Assembly (NCBI GenBank): GCA_963920575.1
Contig: OY986975.1
Span: 204,650-268,649 of the forward strand
DNA from: Narthecium ossifragum
Taxonomy: Eukaryota > Streptophyta > Magnoliopsida > Dioscoreales > Nartheciaceae
Direction of reading: 5' to 3'
Length of the DNA: 64,000 nucleotides
A model generated the notes under the pieces. The model made no database searches and was not told the origin of the DNA. It worked only from the letters and a program-made list of their open reading frames with translations. The stretch's first letter is position 1. Every line of letters starts with the position of its first letter. The position numbers were made by a program, and so were the translations under genes. Of this stretch, positions 45,452 to 57,444 are shown one piece after another.

Positions 45452-48138
45452 CTATTTAATGGGTTCCTTGCATGACTTCCTATTATGATGACCCTCACGG
45501 CCACACCGACCACATACAATGCTTCTAACATATTCTCCAGTGGACTTGATCCTCTTCTTCTTGGGCCTTCCAGGGGGCATCCGAGATAAAGGCGGCAAAA
45601 CAACTTCATCACTAGTAGCATGATCTGTCTTGCCCATCGTTGGAACCGGATAAAGTGGAAAAGAGTAGCTCTTACAATAAAATGGCGTATGAAAATAATG
45701 ATCCACAAAGGAGGTTAGTTCTTTCCTTGTCGTCATTATGCAAGCCATCGCATGCGAGCAAGGTATACCATTAATCTGCCACTGACAGCATGAGCAAGTC
45801 CTATTGGCAATATCAACAGAAACCGATGGCACAGAGTAAACCTCAAACAGCGTCCGAGTCGAGTTGCAAACAAACCAAGACCTCCCTTCATCAAATGCTA
45901 CTTTGATCTTACGCTCGATAACAGGACATATTTGCGACCTGAATTTCTTGCAATCCTCACTCCTATCTGCATTAAGAAACTGATTGTTACGTAAAATATT
46001 TGAAACTACTTCAAGAATGCAAAATAAAATTTAAAAACGAGACACTGAATTGCAAATCTCAATTTCAACAATTGTACTTACTTGATATCTGCTGCATCAG
46101 TCTACTCCTAATCTTATCAACCAATTTTGTGATAGGTAGGTTCCTTTCTTCAAGAATCCACGAGTTGAATGATTCTGCTGCATTTGAGCACATCAACCCA
46201 TATCTATTTCCCTGGGAAAAATTGGCAAAGTAACTACCAATTATACTACGAGGTAAGTACCAGAATGATTGAAAAGTGACTAAACAATATAATGTAAAGT
46301 AACTACCATAATCACTGGCTGAAGTACCTACCAATAAACTGTTAGTAACTACCACATTAACTAAAATGTAACAACCAACAATTGTGCAAGTAAGAACCAG
46401 TACAAATAGAGAAGTAACTACCATTAACTGGGGAAGTAACTACCAATAAATGTTGGGAAAACTAACACCATAAAGGGGAAGTAACTACCAATACACGATA
46501 AATGGGAAGGAACTACCATCAACTGACATAACAGATAGTGTTACCTTAAAATAGGCATTGGCATATCTCTCAGGTGGCAAGTTCTGCATGAATTTTTCCA
46601 CGATATTCTTTCCCTCATCCAAAAATTCTTGAACTTTCAGATCAAATAGATCAACAGTAGGAGCGTAAGCACAAACAGAAAATCTATTAACCATTGTCTC
46701 CTTAAAATCTCCATGGAAATGTCTCCCACTAAAACAACTACTCAAATTTTGCTTCAAGTGAAAAAGGCAAAAAGCATGATAACAAGTTGGAAAGATTTCT
46801 GGCACCGAATTGACAAGACCTAAGTTCCTATCCGATATGAAAGTAATAATACGATCGGTACGGATAATCGCTTTAAGATTAACAAGGAACCATGACCAAT
46901 TTTCCTCGTTCTCCGAATCAACAATTGCAAAAGCAATATGGAACAAACCTGCAAACAATCATATCGGATAGGAACAATTATATAAGAAAGTCAATCAAAT
47001 AGAAACCACAATATAAAAAGCAAGAACTTAACAACTTAGGTCTTGCGAATATCTAACCTTCATTGCCGTCTTTCCCAGTGGCCGCCAATAGCTGACCCTT
47101 ATATTTGCCCTTGAGGTGGGTGTCATCTAAACAAAGCAATGGACGACAGAAATTAAAACCTTCAATACACCCATTCATGGCTACAAACAACCTCTTAAAA
47201 CGACCATTTTCTTCGTTGACCTCCACAATGAAATGAGACCCTGGATTTGCGTCGACTACATTACGAGCATATATTTTAACAACTCAAATGAACTTTCGTC
47301 ATCACCCAGAACATCCTTTCTCGCCTTTTCGACACCTTTCCATGCAGTATCATATGAACTTATCACTCCATAGTCGGAATGAATTGAGTGTTTAACATCT
47401 ATAGGACGAAGGGTAGGCTTTATTCGCACCTGATCCTCTATCAAACATGCCACAAGATCTGAATTCATCCGTCTATGTCTCACATATAGACATCCCGATC
47501 CGCATGTATGCACTTTGTTAAACACCTTAACATAAAAGAAGCCATTAATACGCTGCCGGCGACCTTTGACAAACCACTCACAACCAGTCAAGAGTTTCTG
47601 CGAGCATTCCACAGAAACAACCTTGTCAGTATTCTTCACGTACTCATAATCATATCCAGACTCTACTACTAGCTTCTGAACACAGCCGAAATTCTATAGC
47701 ACCACCTACAAATTTCTGCCCAACAGCATTAATAGCATTCTCCCATCCAAATGATTTCAATTCCTTCTTCGAATGCTGACAAAATGATGGAAGCAAATCA
47801 TCATCATCTACACTATGATGTGAATCTCTGCATGACAAAGCATCATCAAGCTTCCCCTTTATGGTCTCAGCATTGCTCCAAACATCTATACCTAAACGCT
47901 GGATGTCTAATGATTTTGCAATTGAAACCATGCTTTCATAATCAACCTCAGATTCAAGCATACACTTTGGGTATTCAGGTATGGAATAAGATAAACACAT
48001 ATTATCTTCACACAACTCTGGCCACTTACTGCATACCATTCCAACAACACATTGGTAAGATTGTACACTTTCAATACCACGAACTATAGTCTCATTTGCA
48101 TATCTGAACATCAGCATCAATCTTTCACCCATTTTCAA
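45452..48138 (-). pseudogene. MULE-B transposase (MuDR type), frameshifted
   Basis: Minus-strand exons at about 48138-47045, 46950-46545, 46229-46082 and 45967-45452. The core has the acidic triad in CLDDTHLKGKY, FISDRNLGL and NAAESFNSW, then a SWIM zinc finger (CSCCQWQINGIPCSHAMACI) and a zinc knuckle (CGRCGREGHHNRKSC). The DNA-binding region has CSQKLLTGCEWFVKGRRQ and HTCGSG. Two breaks are clear: one near 47680, where AIEFRLC must shift to reach LVVESGYDYEYVKN, and one near 47270, where SSFELLK must shift to reach VVDANPGSHF (a TA dinucleotide gained). The 46229-46545 intron is filled with the element's motif. With two frameshifts it should not make a full transposase. Confidence 0.85.
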
Positions 48139-48174
48139 CCCTGCACAGCATAGACATTTATTAGTTACTTCGGA

Positions 48175-49115
48175 CTGAAATTAGTCGTTACTTCCCATTA
48201 CAAGAGGTAGTTTATGTCTCCTTATACTTGGTAGATACTTCCTAATTAAGTGGAAGTAACTACCATCTATAAATGCAGAGAAACTACCAATATAGCTACC
48301 AGCTGAAAGTGTTACATTCTTCCAATTAAAATTGGAAGTTACTCCCCACCTCAGTTTGGTAGTTACTTCCCACTTTATTCTGGTAGTCACTTCCCACTTA
48401 CCATTGGTAGTTACTCCCCCCACCCCCTTATATTGGTAGTTACTTCCCCCTTTAGTTTGGTAGATACTTCCCACTTTAGCTGGTAATCCCACCTTCGATT
48501 GGAAGTTAGTTCCCACCTCAGATTGGTAGTTACTTCCCACTTTATAATGGTAGTTACTCTCCATCTACTTACTTCCCACTTTAGTTACTACCCACTTCAG
48601 ATTGGAAGTTACTTCCCACTTCAGATCGGTAGTTACTTCCCACTCTAAGCTGGTAGTAACTTCCCACTTTAGTTTGGTAGATACTCCCCACTTTAGATGA
48701 TAACCCCACCTTCGATTGGAAGTTACTTCCGACCTCATATTGGTAGTTACTTCCCCACTTTAGACTGGTAGTCACTCCCCAGCTACTTAGTTCCCACTTT
48801 AGTTACTACCCACTTCGAATTGGAAGTTACTTCCCACTGCAGATTGGTAGTTACTTCCCACTTTATAATGGTAGTTACTCCCACTTTAATTACTTCACAC
48901 TTTAGTAACTCCCCCATTTAGATTGGTAGTTCCTTCCCACTTTAGACTGGTAGTTTCTTCCCCACTTTAGATCGGTAGTTACTTCCCTACAATTTCAATT
49001 CCCGCTTTAGTTACTTCCCACTTCCCATTGGTAGTTACTCGCGGACTGCAGATTGGTAGTTACTTCCCACTTTAGTTTGGTAGATACTTCCCACTTTAGA
49101 TGATAATAACAGATT
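48175..49115. repeat. GGTAGTTACTTCCCAC motif array, right side of MULE-B
   Basis: Around forty copies of TTGGTAGTTACTTCCCACTT, with larger partly repeated blocks such as CACTTTAGATGATAA and CCACCTTCGATTGGAAGTTA. The array is upstream of the transposase and in the same orientation as the left array. An inverted-repeat copy would read the other way. Confidence 0.85.
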
Positions 49116-49138
49116 ACGGAAAATAGACTATCAATAAC

Positions 49139-49654
49139 CTAATTAACAACGAAATAACTACCAGTATTACCAGCGAATGGGTGCACTACCACTGTAAACA
49201 AACATCCATCCAAATACACATGAAAAAAACAAAAAATAAAGTCATCGCAACATACCTGATGAAGCACCAAGAAGGCGACTCCCTCCACCTCCACGCAAGA
49301 AATATACCACTTGTAGAGACGACGGCAACTCCGTAAACCTCCTTCAAAACAAAATGGCTCTTCCGCACCTGATGACCGCTCCCTCAAAAACCATGGAACC
49401 AAAATCCCCCACCAAATAATACCAACCGCGACGCAGGCATCAGCCGAAAACCCCAAAAGAGAAAAAATACCCAATAAATCCACGCCGACGACCAATAACT
49501 CCAACGCCCATCTAACTGAGGAAGACGAAACGTCCATAGCTAATTTCACGATACCCGTAATCCCGGGAATGATAAAAACGCTATCAGTGGCAATTAATGA
49601 GGAAATTCCGCCGTGACTAATAGCAAGGTTATTCTGGTCATACAAATATTCCAT
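49139..49654 (-). CDS. Hypothetical hydrophobic reading frame near the MULE-B right end
   Basis: An open frame of 171 codons starts with ATG at 49654 and has several hydrophobic stretches (SVFIIPGITGIVKLAMDV, LELLVVGVDLLGIFSLLGF). It lies between the element end and the motif array, where a first exon of the transposase transcript would be expected. It matches no family I recognise, and a donor is not obvious. It may be leader sequence that is open by chance. Confidence 0.2.
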   Translation of the reverse strand: MEYLYDQNNLAISHGGISSLIATDSVFIIPGITGIVKLAMDVSSSSVRWALELLVVGVDLLGIFSLLGFSADACVAVGIIWWGILVPWFLRERSSGAEEPFCFEGGLRSCRRLYKWYISCVEVEGVAFLVLHQVCCDDFIFCFFHVYLDGCLFTVVVHPFAGNTGSYFVVN

Positions 49655-49914
49655 AACAACACTAACAACACTAAAAAGAGACTAAAGGCCTTACCAATTC
49701 TCAAAGGGACTATACAGCAAATTAAGTCTCCAAAAGATACTAAACACCAATTTTCCGTTAAAAAAACGCTATTGTCAGTTTGTTTTAGATGCACCAGTCA
49801 CGTGATTTGAAAAATAATTATTAAAATCTTAAAGAAATAATAATGACCCATATACATTAATATATTTATTATCATAATTATATAAAAACAATGATACAGT
49901 GTGGGGATCGGTGG

Positions 49915-50110
49915 TATCCGCCTCTCTCATTCCATGAATATCCTTATTTGGATGAGTGGTAAACTCCATTCACTTATCGATGGGATAAATTAATGAATCG
50001 ATAGTTGGCTATCGATTGAATGTTAATTTAATCCAGTAGTAAGATACCGATGCCTTCATCTACTCATCGGTATAGGTGACATATGTAATACATATTATAT
50101 ACATAAATCA
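49915..50110. repeat. Dispersed CCGATTGA-rich foldback repeat, partial copy 3
   Basis: Words such as TTCACTTATCGATGGG, AATCGATAGTTGGCTATCGAT and GATACCGATGCC, with a tail resembling GACATATGTAATACATATTA, link this stretch to the family at 5640-5945. The match is weak. Confidence 0.35.
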
Positions 50111-50544
50111 ACGCCTTAAAAAATAATTAGAAGTAGCAGCTTTTATTTTGATTTACAAATTTTACCCTGTCGAAATAAGAACTTACCCGCTTAGTCCTTT
50201 TATCTTAGGAGGATTAATACCTATCCTCCGAACAAAAGGAATGAACCTGCCTAGTTCTGCCGAATTGCATAAATACCATCATCAAATTACAAATTACACG
50301 TATAAACTCCAGAATTATTTTTTATTATGCTTGTGATCCAACATGGAAATGAAGAATTCTTTGCAGCCTTTACTATTTAAAACCTATAGATGTATTACGT
50401 AAAACCTCATCAACATATAAATCTTGAAGTTAGCTATTAAAATCTCAATTTTACATGAATGAATGTGGTGGCGGCGCATTCGCTGATGTCGGTGGTGGCC
50501 TTCAGTTTGGAGGGCGGGAGTTACTGCTGATGAACGGAGGAGTC

Positions 50545-50790
50545 TGATAGCGAAGAATAAAGATTTATGTACATGATCAAGTGTATACTGATTGATTGAT
50601 ATATTTCACCAATAATGAGATACTGATGGACTAGATCTACTAATCGGTACCTCACTACCGATCCGATCATTGATATATTTAATCAACAGTGAAATACCGA
50701 TCTGATCAATCAATCAATCAATCTCACTGCCAATTCGGACGCATATGTAGTGTAAATGCTCTGACCATGTACACAAATCAATGTTAAACA
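50545..50790. repeat. Dispersed CCGATTGA-rich foldback repeat, copy 4
   Basis: CTGATGGACTAGATCTACTA, then ATCGGTACCTCACTACCGAT, is close to the 5800-5870 and 7870-7920 wording. It ends ACATGTACACAAATCAATG like the tail of copy 2. It lies downstream of the TRIC/HP30 gene. Confidence 0.5.
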
Positions 50791-51178
50791 GTAAATATTC
50801 CTTTCCGAATGAACCACTAGTAAAACGATATGTTTAAATATTTCAGCCATTAAGACGAGTAATTTACAACATCCAATCACTGAGATCATTTCATAGTCTT
50901 TTGGCTAACTTCGTTTCCTAATGATATTGTGAGAAATATCTACAAATATTCCTCAGAAAATAACCGCAAAAGACAACTTTCTTGATAATCAGAACAGCAT
51001 TGATAATAGCAAGAGAGAAGAGAGTGCCAAACATAATCTTGATATGCAATGCAAAAGTAAACAGAGAAGTCTACTATTCATCACTGGTTGTCCATCAGTG
51101 CAAGAAGATGACTAGACTAATGCACATGACTTCAAAGTAAAGCAGTGATCTGGCAACCCTCTCAGATAATTAGCAGCC

Positions 51179-54100
51179 TTAGTGCCTTCCTTTCATCAGC
51201 TCTGGGCTTCTGCAAGGATGGCAAAATGGATCGAAAAATAAATAAGGGGGGCATAAAAAACTGTGTGTGTGTGTATATGTTGACCATGCTGCTGTGTTCG
51301 CAGTTTCGCACCTTTGGATGTGATCAAGAATGAGAAGCCTAGGTCCAGGTGGGATCCTCACATCTCTGAGTGCACTGTAGTAGAAAAATACAAGGGGGAC
51401 AAAAAATTGTGAGGGTAAAATGGTGTTAACTATTTCCACAAGTCAAGAAAGCCAAACATGCTACTTACCTGTCTGTGAGGAGGGGCAAAGTGATGTCTGT
51501 AAGCAATCCTTTCCTGAAGTTCTTCTCGTACTTTTGTAGCCCGAGGCTGCTCAAAATGCTTCTTGTACGAGCATAAAATACATCATCTGCTGGTGGCTGT
51601 GAAAATTTCTGACCGAGCTACAAAGTTCAAAGAAGATTCAATTACAAATATGTCCGAACCTTCAGATAAAAGCTGAAAACCATGTAGAGATATTCATAGA
51701 TGGAATTCCACAGTTAAGAAAACAAAAACTCAAGAAGTCCCAAACAGGAAACATGTAATATAGTATATATGTATCACAAATCATTTCAAAGAGCTAATTA
51801 ATAACAAAAGGCAACAAATCAACAAAACGGAGTGTTTCTTTAAGTTGCACAATAATGAGGCTAAGAGCAGACTTCTGCTGATGCTATAAACAGTAGTATA
51901 CAACAAAAGGTGTAGCTGGTCGAGACCTACTACCTATAACTAAGAAGAAATATAGAGAAACCAAAGAGAAAACATGCATTGCAGAGTAATGACTGAGATG
52001 TTACAGAGTCTTTTAAAGTTTTGGAAATTTGCTCAATACCTGAAAAATGCCACCTTGAACAAGGGCAAAGAATGCGCCTGATGTGACAGCATTGGCAGCC
52101 TGATTTGGGCCTCCCATTCCACTAACCAATGAAAATGCTGCTCCAGAACCAAAGGCCGCTGCCATGCTGTAAAAAGAAACTCTCAGAGGATGTTACATAA
52201 ATCAGTACATGAAGATTTCGCCCTGTCAAGTGTATAGTTTTGAATTGGTGGTAAAATTTCTAAAGCTGAAATCATAACGCGCTTTCCATCATTTTATCTT
52301 TGAACTACTTATTGCCGTTCTCCCTCCCTCCCCCCCCCCACCACAAAAAAAAGAGACTAAGTTCATATACGCAAATCTTTATACATAATATCCGACAAAT
52401 GCCAAGGGAAGACAGACGCGTCACCTCTGTAAATCCTCAGAACATATACTTTAACTTACATAAAGTGATCAGGAAACAAGTCTAAGATTAGGGGACTAAA
52501 AGACTTATTACAGTGAACCAATGCATTTAGATTCGATTGAAATGTGGGAGTACTTAAATTAAATTCTCACAATTTTCCTAAATTATTGCTGTTTTCTATG
52601 GCTTTTACAATAGTAGGTATACGGCCGTTAAACATTGGACTAAATTAACCATTTATTAGACAAGCTAACCACAGATGTCCAGCATTCACAAGACTCCTGT
52701 TTATCACTTCAAGATCCATCCTTCAAGTATCTTGATTCTTAAATGCAACTATAGTATCAAGTTCACGCACCTATTCTTGCAAATGTGAAAAGCATATGGA
52801 CAAGTTTGGCATGCTCTTCTTTTGTTTTTTGTTTCAACTCATTTTTTGCCAACACTTAGCACTATGTCAGAGTGTAAACTATGGCAAAAGGATTGAATAG
52901 TCGACGGAAGCAAGAATCTGCAGAAGCTAATCCTCTAAATGAACTTACAGATGGCCTACAATTTTATTATTATCACTTGCTCGCGCCATCATTACACTTA
53001 TGTTCTTGTCTTTTAGATATTCCCGACCTTTTTTTCTATGAATCTGTACATTACACTACAGTACTGTATAGTGTGTAATAAGAAGCTTGAAAGCTCATGT
53101 TTTTGTTCTCTTTCTTTCTCTTTTCACCTTTTATTTTCTGATTTTCTTTCATTCCCTTCAAAACTGTCCAGAACAAATGAAGACACTTACCTACTATAGA
53201 CATCTTCCACTCCTCTTATCCTTTTCATAACACAAGATATACCCGCATTCACACCAGTCATGACTGCAAAATTGCGAGCTTGTACCAAAGGACCACCGGA
53301 AAAAGCCTGTCATTCACCCAGGACACAATGAATACCAAACACATGATAAATGGCAGAAGAATCTACAAAAAAGGATGCTTAGCCTACAAAATGATCCAGA
53401 AAAGATGGAATTTCCACTCACATATCACAGAGTGGCCATGAATAGTTGCCTGTCAGAATACGACAAGAAGCAAAGAAAACTCTCATCTATTCTTAGGATA
53501 TGAAAATACAGAATTAGTTGGTAAAGAAAACCCTTGAAACAGAAAACTCTTCCACGAGCCATTTATTTATCATCATCCACAGTAAAAGCTTTTAAACAGC
53601 TTATAAACAGAGTGCAATTTACAGTTTTATTTTGGAGATGCTGAGGCAGTTGAGAGGTCAAAGCTCAAGGTAAATGCATCTATGCCATTCGAGCTTCTTA
53701 AATTCTAACATTCCTCTCCTTTCCGCCAGCATCCATTGGCCGCAGGCATCCTCCACGTGAAAATCCATGCAACGGTAAAAGATATTTTTCTTCCACAAAT
53801 ACAACTCTTACATTGATATCTAAAGCAAAAGTCCTCATTTGATATGCAGGCATGAGTTATGTCAAGCGGGGATCCTCTTGTTTGAGCTAGTTTTAATGGC
53901 CCACTTGTGGATTCATCATGCTGAACGCATGCTGCAAGAAAGACCTTGCCTTCTTGCAGATGAAGATTAAACGGGAGTGAAATTATCCTAAGGGAAGGCC
54001 CGCAAACATCATCTGAGAAGTGTGCGAAAAGCATCACCCTTGATCAGCTAAGATTAAGTATTTTATTTGGGCACCAAAACAGATACATAGCTGAAATTTC

Positions 54101-54847
54101 TTCCACACAGCAGCCCTTGAGAACTACGGAGTCTTAGATCCAGGTATTACGATAGTGCATTTCATTAACACGAGGCAATCAAATCATCCCTGAAGAAAGA
54201 TACAATGAATCCGTCCCAATACAAACAACAACAATTCACATGCCTCACTTGGGCTTAAACACAAAGGAGGTCACAGTCAGTGTGATACGAGACGTTCTAG
54301 ATGTCCGTTGAAAAAGAAGGGACTTTTTAAAGCTCTAAACATAAAATAAAAGGATAAAGTGATCAACTTTTGCGTATACCTATACTACAAGATTCACGAG
54401 CAAGACATAAACTTGCAAATTTAGAACTTTTATCACGAGAAAACATAAAATAAAAAAAGCTTGGAGAATAATATAAGTTTGTGCTAAAGATGCAAAACCA
54501 GCAACTACGCATCGAAAAGGTTCTCAAGAGGGGGGTGTTAAAGAGACCTGGGCTTGCTTGAGGGAGGCCACGGCCTGGGGGTTGAGGCCGGGGGCGTCGA
54601 GGGGCGGGGTTGGGAAGGAGGAGGACATGTCAGCTGTGAGGGTTCCCATCAGCCCTCCGATGGCTGCCCCCTGCGCCGCTGCCGTCGTGGTCACCACTGC
54701 CGCCTCGACCGGAATCGACTGCTTCGCGAGCCACGCCCTGAACCCCGCCTCCAGCCCCTTGAAACGCGCCTGGACATGCGCTATCGGGTTCGGTGGGCTC
54801 GCCGCCGCCACCACCATCGCGCCATCCCCATGCCTTCCTCCTTCCAT
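51179..54847 (-). CDS. Tim17/22/23-family protein with SAM domain (TRIC/HP30 type)
   Basis: Six exons join in frame: 54847-54548, 53306-53191, 52166-52040, 51617-51469, 51374-51312 and 51209-51179, giving 261 residues, the family's usual length. The N-terminal part holds the Tim17/22/23 membrane region, with glycine-rich segments (AAAQGAAIGGLMGTLTADM, FAVMTGVNAGISCVMKRIRG, GSGAAFSLVSGMGG, AFFALVQGGIFQ). The C-terminal 65 residues form a SAM domain (FYARTKSILSSLGLQKYEKN, LLTDITLPLLTD, IPPGPRLLILDHIQ). Plant members HP30-1/HP30-2, also called TRIC1/TRIC2, sit in chloroplast or mitochondrial membranes and have been linked to protein import and tRNA import. The start is the ATG giving MEGGRHGDG; codons upstream are also open. 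The exon 1 donor (GTCTCT) is weak but the join is in frame. Confidence 0.9.
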
Positions 54848-54984
54848 TTCCTTACACAGAGAGTGAGAGGAGGGGCGTAGCGGCTTGTTGCGGGTTTTGG
54901 ATGGATAAAAAGAAGGACACCCTAATAAGTAGCCAACGGGCAAGCCTCGAGCTGACCGACCCGATTTGGGTCGGATCGGGTTAG

Positions 54985-55739
54985 ATTAAAGACATAATTT
55001 TCCATACTAAACTACCCATTGATATTTGATAGTGCGCACATGTTCTATAGGATGGATAGATGTTAAATCCGAAAACTCAAGACCCGGTGGCTTCGATTCA
55101 TGCAAAAGATCACGGATGCGGACGGCACATAATGCGGGCATAGACCCGGCACGTAATGGAGGGACAGTTTGCCCTTTGAAAGAGTGTGGTTCCATTGTTT
55201 GAATGCAAAGCACAGTAATAAGCATATATTGTTCTGACTTGAAACATGAAAGGCTTGTTTATGCCGGGGAGCAGCTTTTTCAACAACATGAAACATACAT
55301 GCATCATTCCAATCAGTGAAACAAGCTTCAATGGCTCATGTCCTTCCTATATATCCTGTCCACTTGAATTCTTCCAGGATCCAATGAGAAGTAAAATACA
55401 GCCATAAGAGGTACGTTTGCAGAGAATCCAAGAAGAATCACAAACTTTCGTCAAAGTTGAATGAGATTTGAGGTGTTATTTATTGTAGTATGGACAACAT
55501 AATTTGGGGTATTGTTCTCGGAAATTTACATCCCAGAAAGTCCTCTCCGACTATCTTTGCTATGAATTCCATTCCTCTTGCTTGTACTTTGAACAAAGCT
55601 TTCTGTCAGTGGTTGGTCTGAAGACTGATTCAGCTTCCAGTAAGACAAAGTTTTATTCAACATTCTAATAAGGCTTTCTATTCTTTGTACTGAGTAATAA
55701 CAAAGGAAAGGCAATCCTTATCAGGGGAAGTATCAAGCT
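54985..55739. other. Intergenic, nothing recognised
   Basis: DNA between the presumed promoter of TRIC/HP30 and the 3' end of the universal stress protein gene. It probably contains the 3' untranslated region of the latter. No coding frame resembles a known family. Confidence 0.5.
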
Positions 55740-56680
55740 TCACTCCCGGTGTTCAGCCTTGGCCTTGGGCTTCTTCACAATCAGCACACTACAATGTGCG
55801 TGATGTGCACAATAGTCACTCACACTGCCCAGTATGGCCCTGCAAAGGAAATGAGGATTTGATGAAGACTCCCCATACATCAAGGAAAACTGAGAGAGAA
55901 CGTGTTACATGTGATAGCATTCTTCTGGTTTCTTCACCAGCAGTAAGCAAAAGGTTTCACAGAATAGGGAGGTTTCACCTCTTGAAGGCACCGTAACCAT
56001 GGCTGCCCATGATCAACATATGCGCCTGATGGTTTTCCACAGCCTCACATAGTGCTAGTCTAGCATCTCCCTCAACAACTTCCACTTGAATGTCAGATAC
56101 CTGCAATCATCACAGCAATTAAATCTGAGATCAAGACTTTTAAATTTTTAAACTTTCGACAATCAATCCACTGTCACTGGAAAGTTTTTCAGGAGAAAGA
56201 AGCACAAGAAATAACCATGAAAGGAGCTTGAACTATATATCTTAAAAACTACATGCACTATGGAGATTGTTCAGTTAAAAGTTAGGGAAGCGCCTAACCG
56301 ATCGCTTTACACAAATCTCATTCGCCCTTTCCATGACTGATGCTGCTGTTTTCTTTATGTCCATCTCAATTAATGAGATAACATCTGCCATCCCTGTTTA
56401 GTTATATCACCAATAGCATTACTACAAAGAAAGCTTACAGTAATCAGATTGCTAGAGCTTCATATAGCAGTACAACAACCAGGTTCCTCTTACCGGTTCC
56501 AGAGAAGCGGACGACGGAGACAGGAAGGGCCTTCACATGGATCAAAATGAGCTTAAAAGGAGAAGTATCGGACGCCGGAGCCAAGAGATGGTCGAGAGCC
56601 CACTCAAGGGAGTACATGCTCTCCTTGCTATCATCCACGGCAATCAGAACCACCTTCTTATTACCGGTCTCCATCTCCAT
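55740..56680 (-). CDS. Universal stress protein (UspA domain)
   Basis: Four exons join in frame: 56680-56494, 56393-56299, 56100-55979 and 55839-55740, giving 167 residues, one UspA domain. It starts MEMETGNKKVVLIAVDDS with the typical first strand and D-D-S/E turn, followed by SLEWALDHLLAP and KLILIHVKALP. The ATP-binding motif G-x2-G-x9-G-S/T is complete across the last splice: MGSHGYGAFKR joined to AILGSVSDYCAHHAHCSVLI. The tail ends KKPKAKAEHRE. Single-domain proteins of this type bind ATP and respond to stress such as hypoxia or drought. The start is the only in-frame ATG close to the domain. No closer subfamily can be given. Confidence 0.92.
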
Positions 56681-56764
56681 GTTATGTATCAAGCTAGCTG
56701 GTAGCTATGGTGCCTCTGCTTCCTGGATACTCGTAGAGACCTTCTCCAAATTGAGATCATGAGA

Positions 56765-57444
56765 TAGGTGCAGCATTTATATAGACCTAAGATAACAGGA
56801 GAGAGGGATAGTGGCAAAAAATTCTATGAAGGAGAGTTTTTTGAGGTGAGTACAAATTAATTCCTATGGCAGAGAGAACTTTGCGAAGAATCGGCTCTCC
56901 AAAGGGTAAACAGTTGGGGCTTCATTGGTAGTTGACCGTAGGAATCGCAATATACCTCCTGCGTATATAACCTACGATTCCTGTACCTTTTTCAGGCACA
57001 TCAAGTTCCAAAAATCATGGAAAACCATGAGATCAAGTTATTCTTTAGATCAATCCTGATGAGCTTTGAATATGCATCAAAAGCAAGCTATAGATCCAAA
57101 ATCAGCACAGAAATTCTGGTGCTAGGAGGGTTTGTCCCTGGCGTTTGAACCCCATGTAACGTGGGTTTGTCGCCTTGTGAGGCTTGACTTATCCAAAAAA
57201 AAAAAACTCATCCAAAGCAAAGATCAATTACTCCCTTTATTCAAAAAATAAAAATAGCTTATGACAACAAAATTGAGAACAAAGACGAAACAAGTTAGAT
57301 GTATTCCAATAGCCAATTCCAATAAGAACAGGAATCGAGCTTAGGCAATCAAAGGTAAAGCAAGACAAAAATGGGACCAGGGACAACTAGACTTTCAATT
57401 GTTTGTGCATGAAATATGGCGTATTCACGAATGCAACAGCTTGT
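56765..57444. other. Spacer: universal stress protein promoter and RPL10 3' region
   Basis: The left part should hold the promoter of the universal stress protein gene (minus strand), with TATAAATG on the minus strand at about 56773-56780. The right part should hold the RPL10 3' untranslated region and poly(A) site. No coding frame is recognised. Confidence 0.45.

Larger units (their letters stand above)
38082..49757. mobile_element. MULE-B: 11.7-kb Mutator-like element with Ulp1-like gene and transposase
   Basis: The 11,676-bp element is bounded by degenerate inverted repeats that align without gaps over 52 bp. Shared words are TGTTTAGT, GAC and AGTCCC, at equal spacing (38082-38133 and 49706-49757). 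A 9-bp direct repeat, TTAAAAAAA, lies at 38073-38081 and 49758-49766, the usual MULE length. The target is low in complexity, so chance is possible. Inside are an open Ulp1-like gene (+), a 170-bp tandem array and a MuDR-type transposase (-) with frameshifts. Non-coding parts are saturated with GGTAGTTACTTCC and its complement. The layout copies MULE-A, although ends and proteins are very different, so this is an older member of another family. Confidence 0.8.

Noticed and set aside
44181..49115. CRISPR-like appearance of regularly repeated short motifs
   Set aside because: Plant nuclear DNA with spliced genes; spacing is irregular or a full 170-bp tandem unit, and there are no unique spacers or cas genes.
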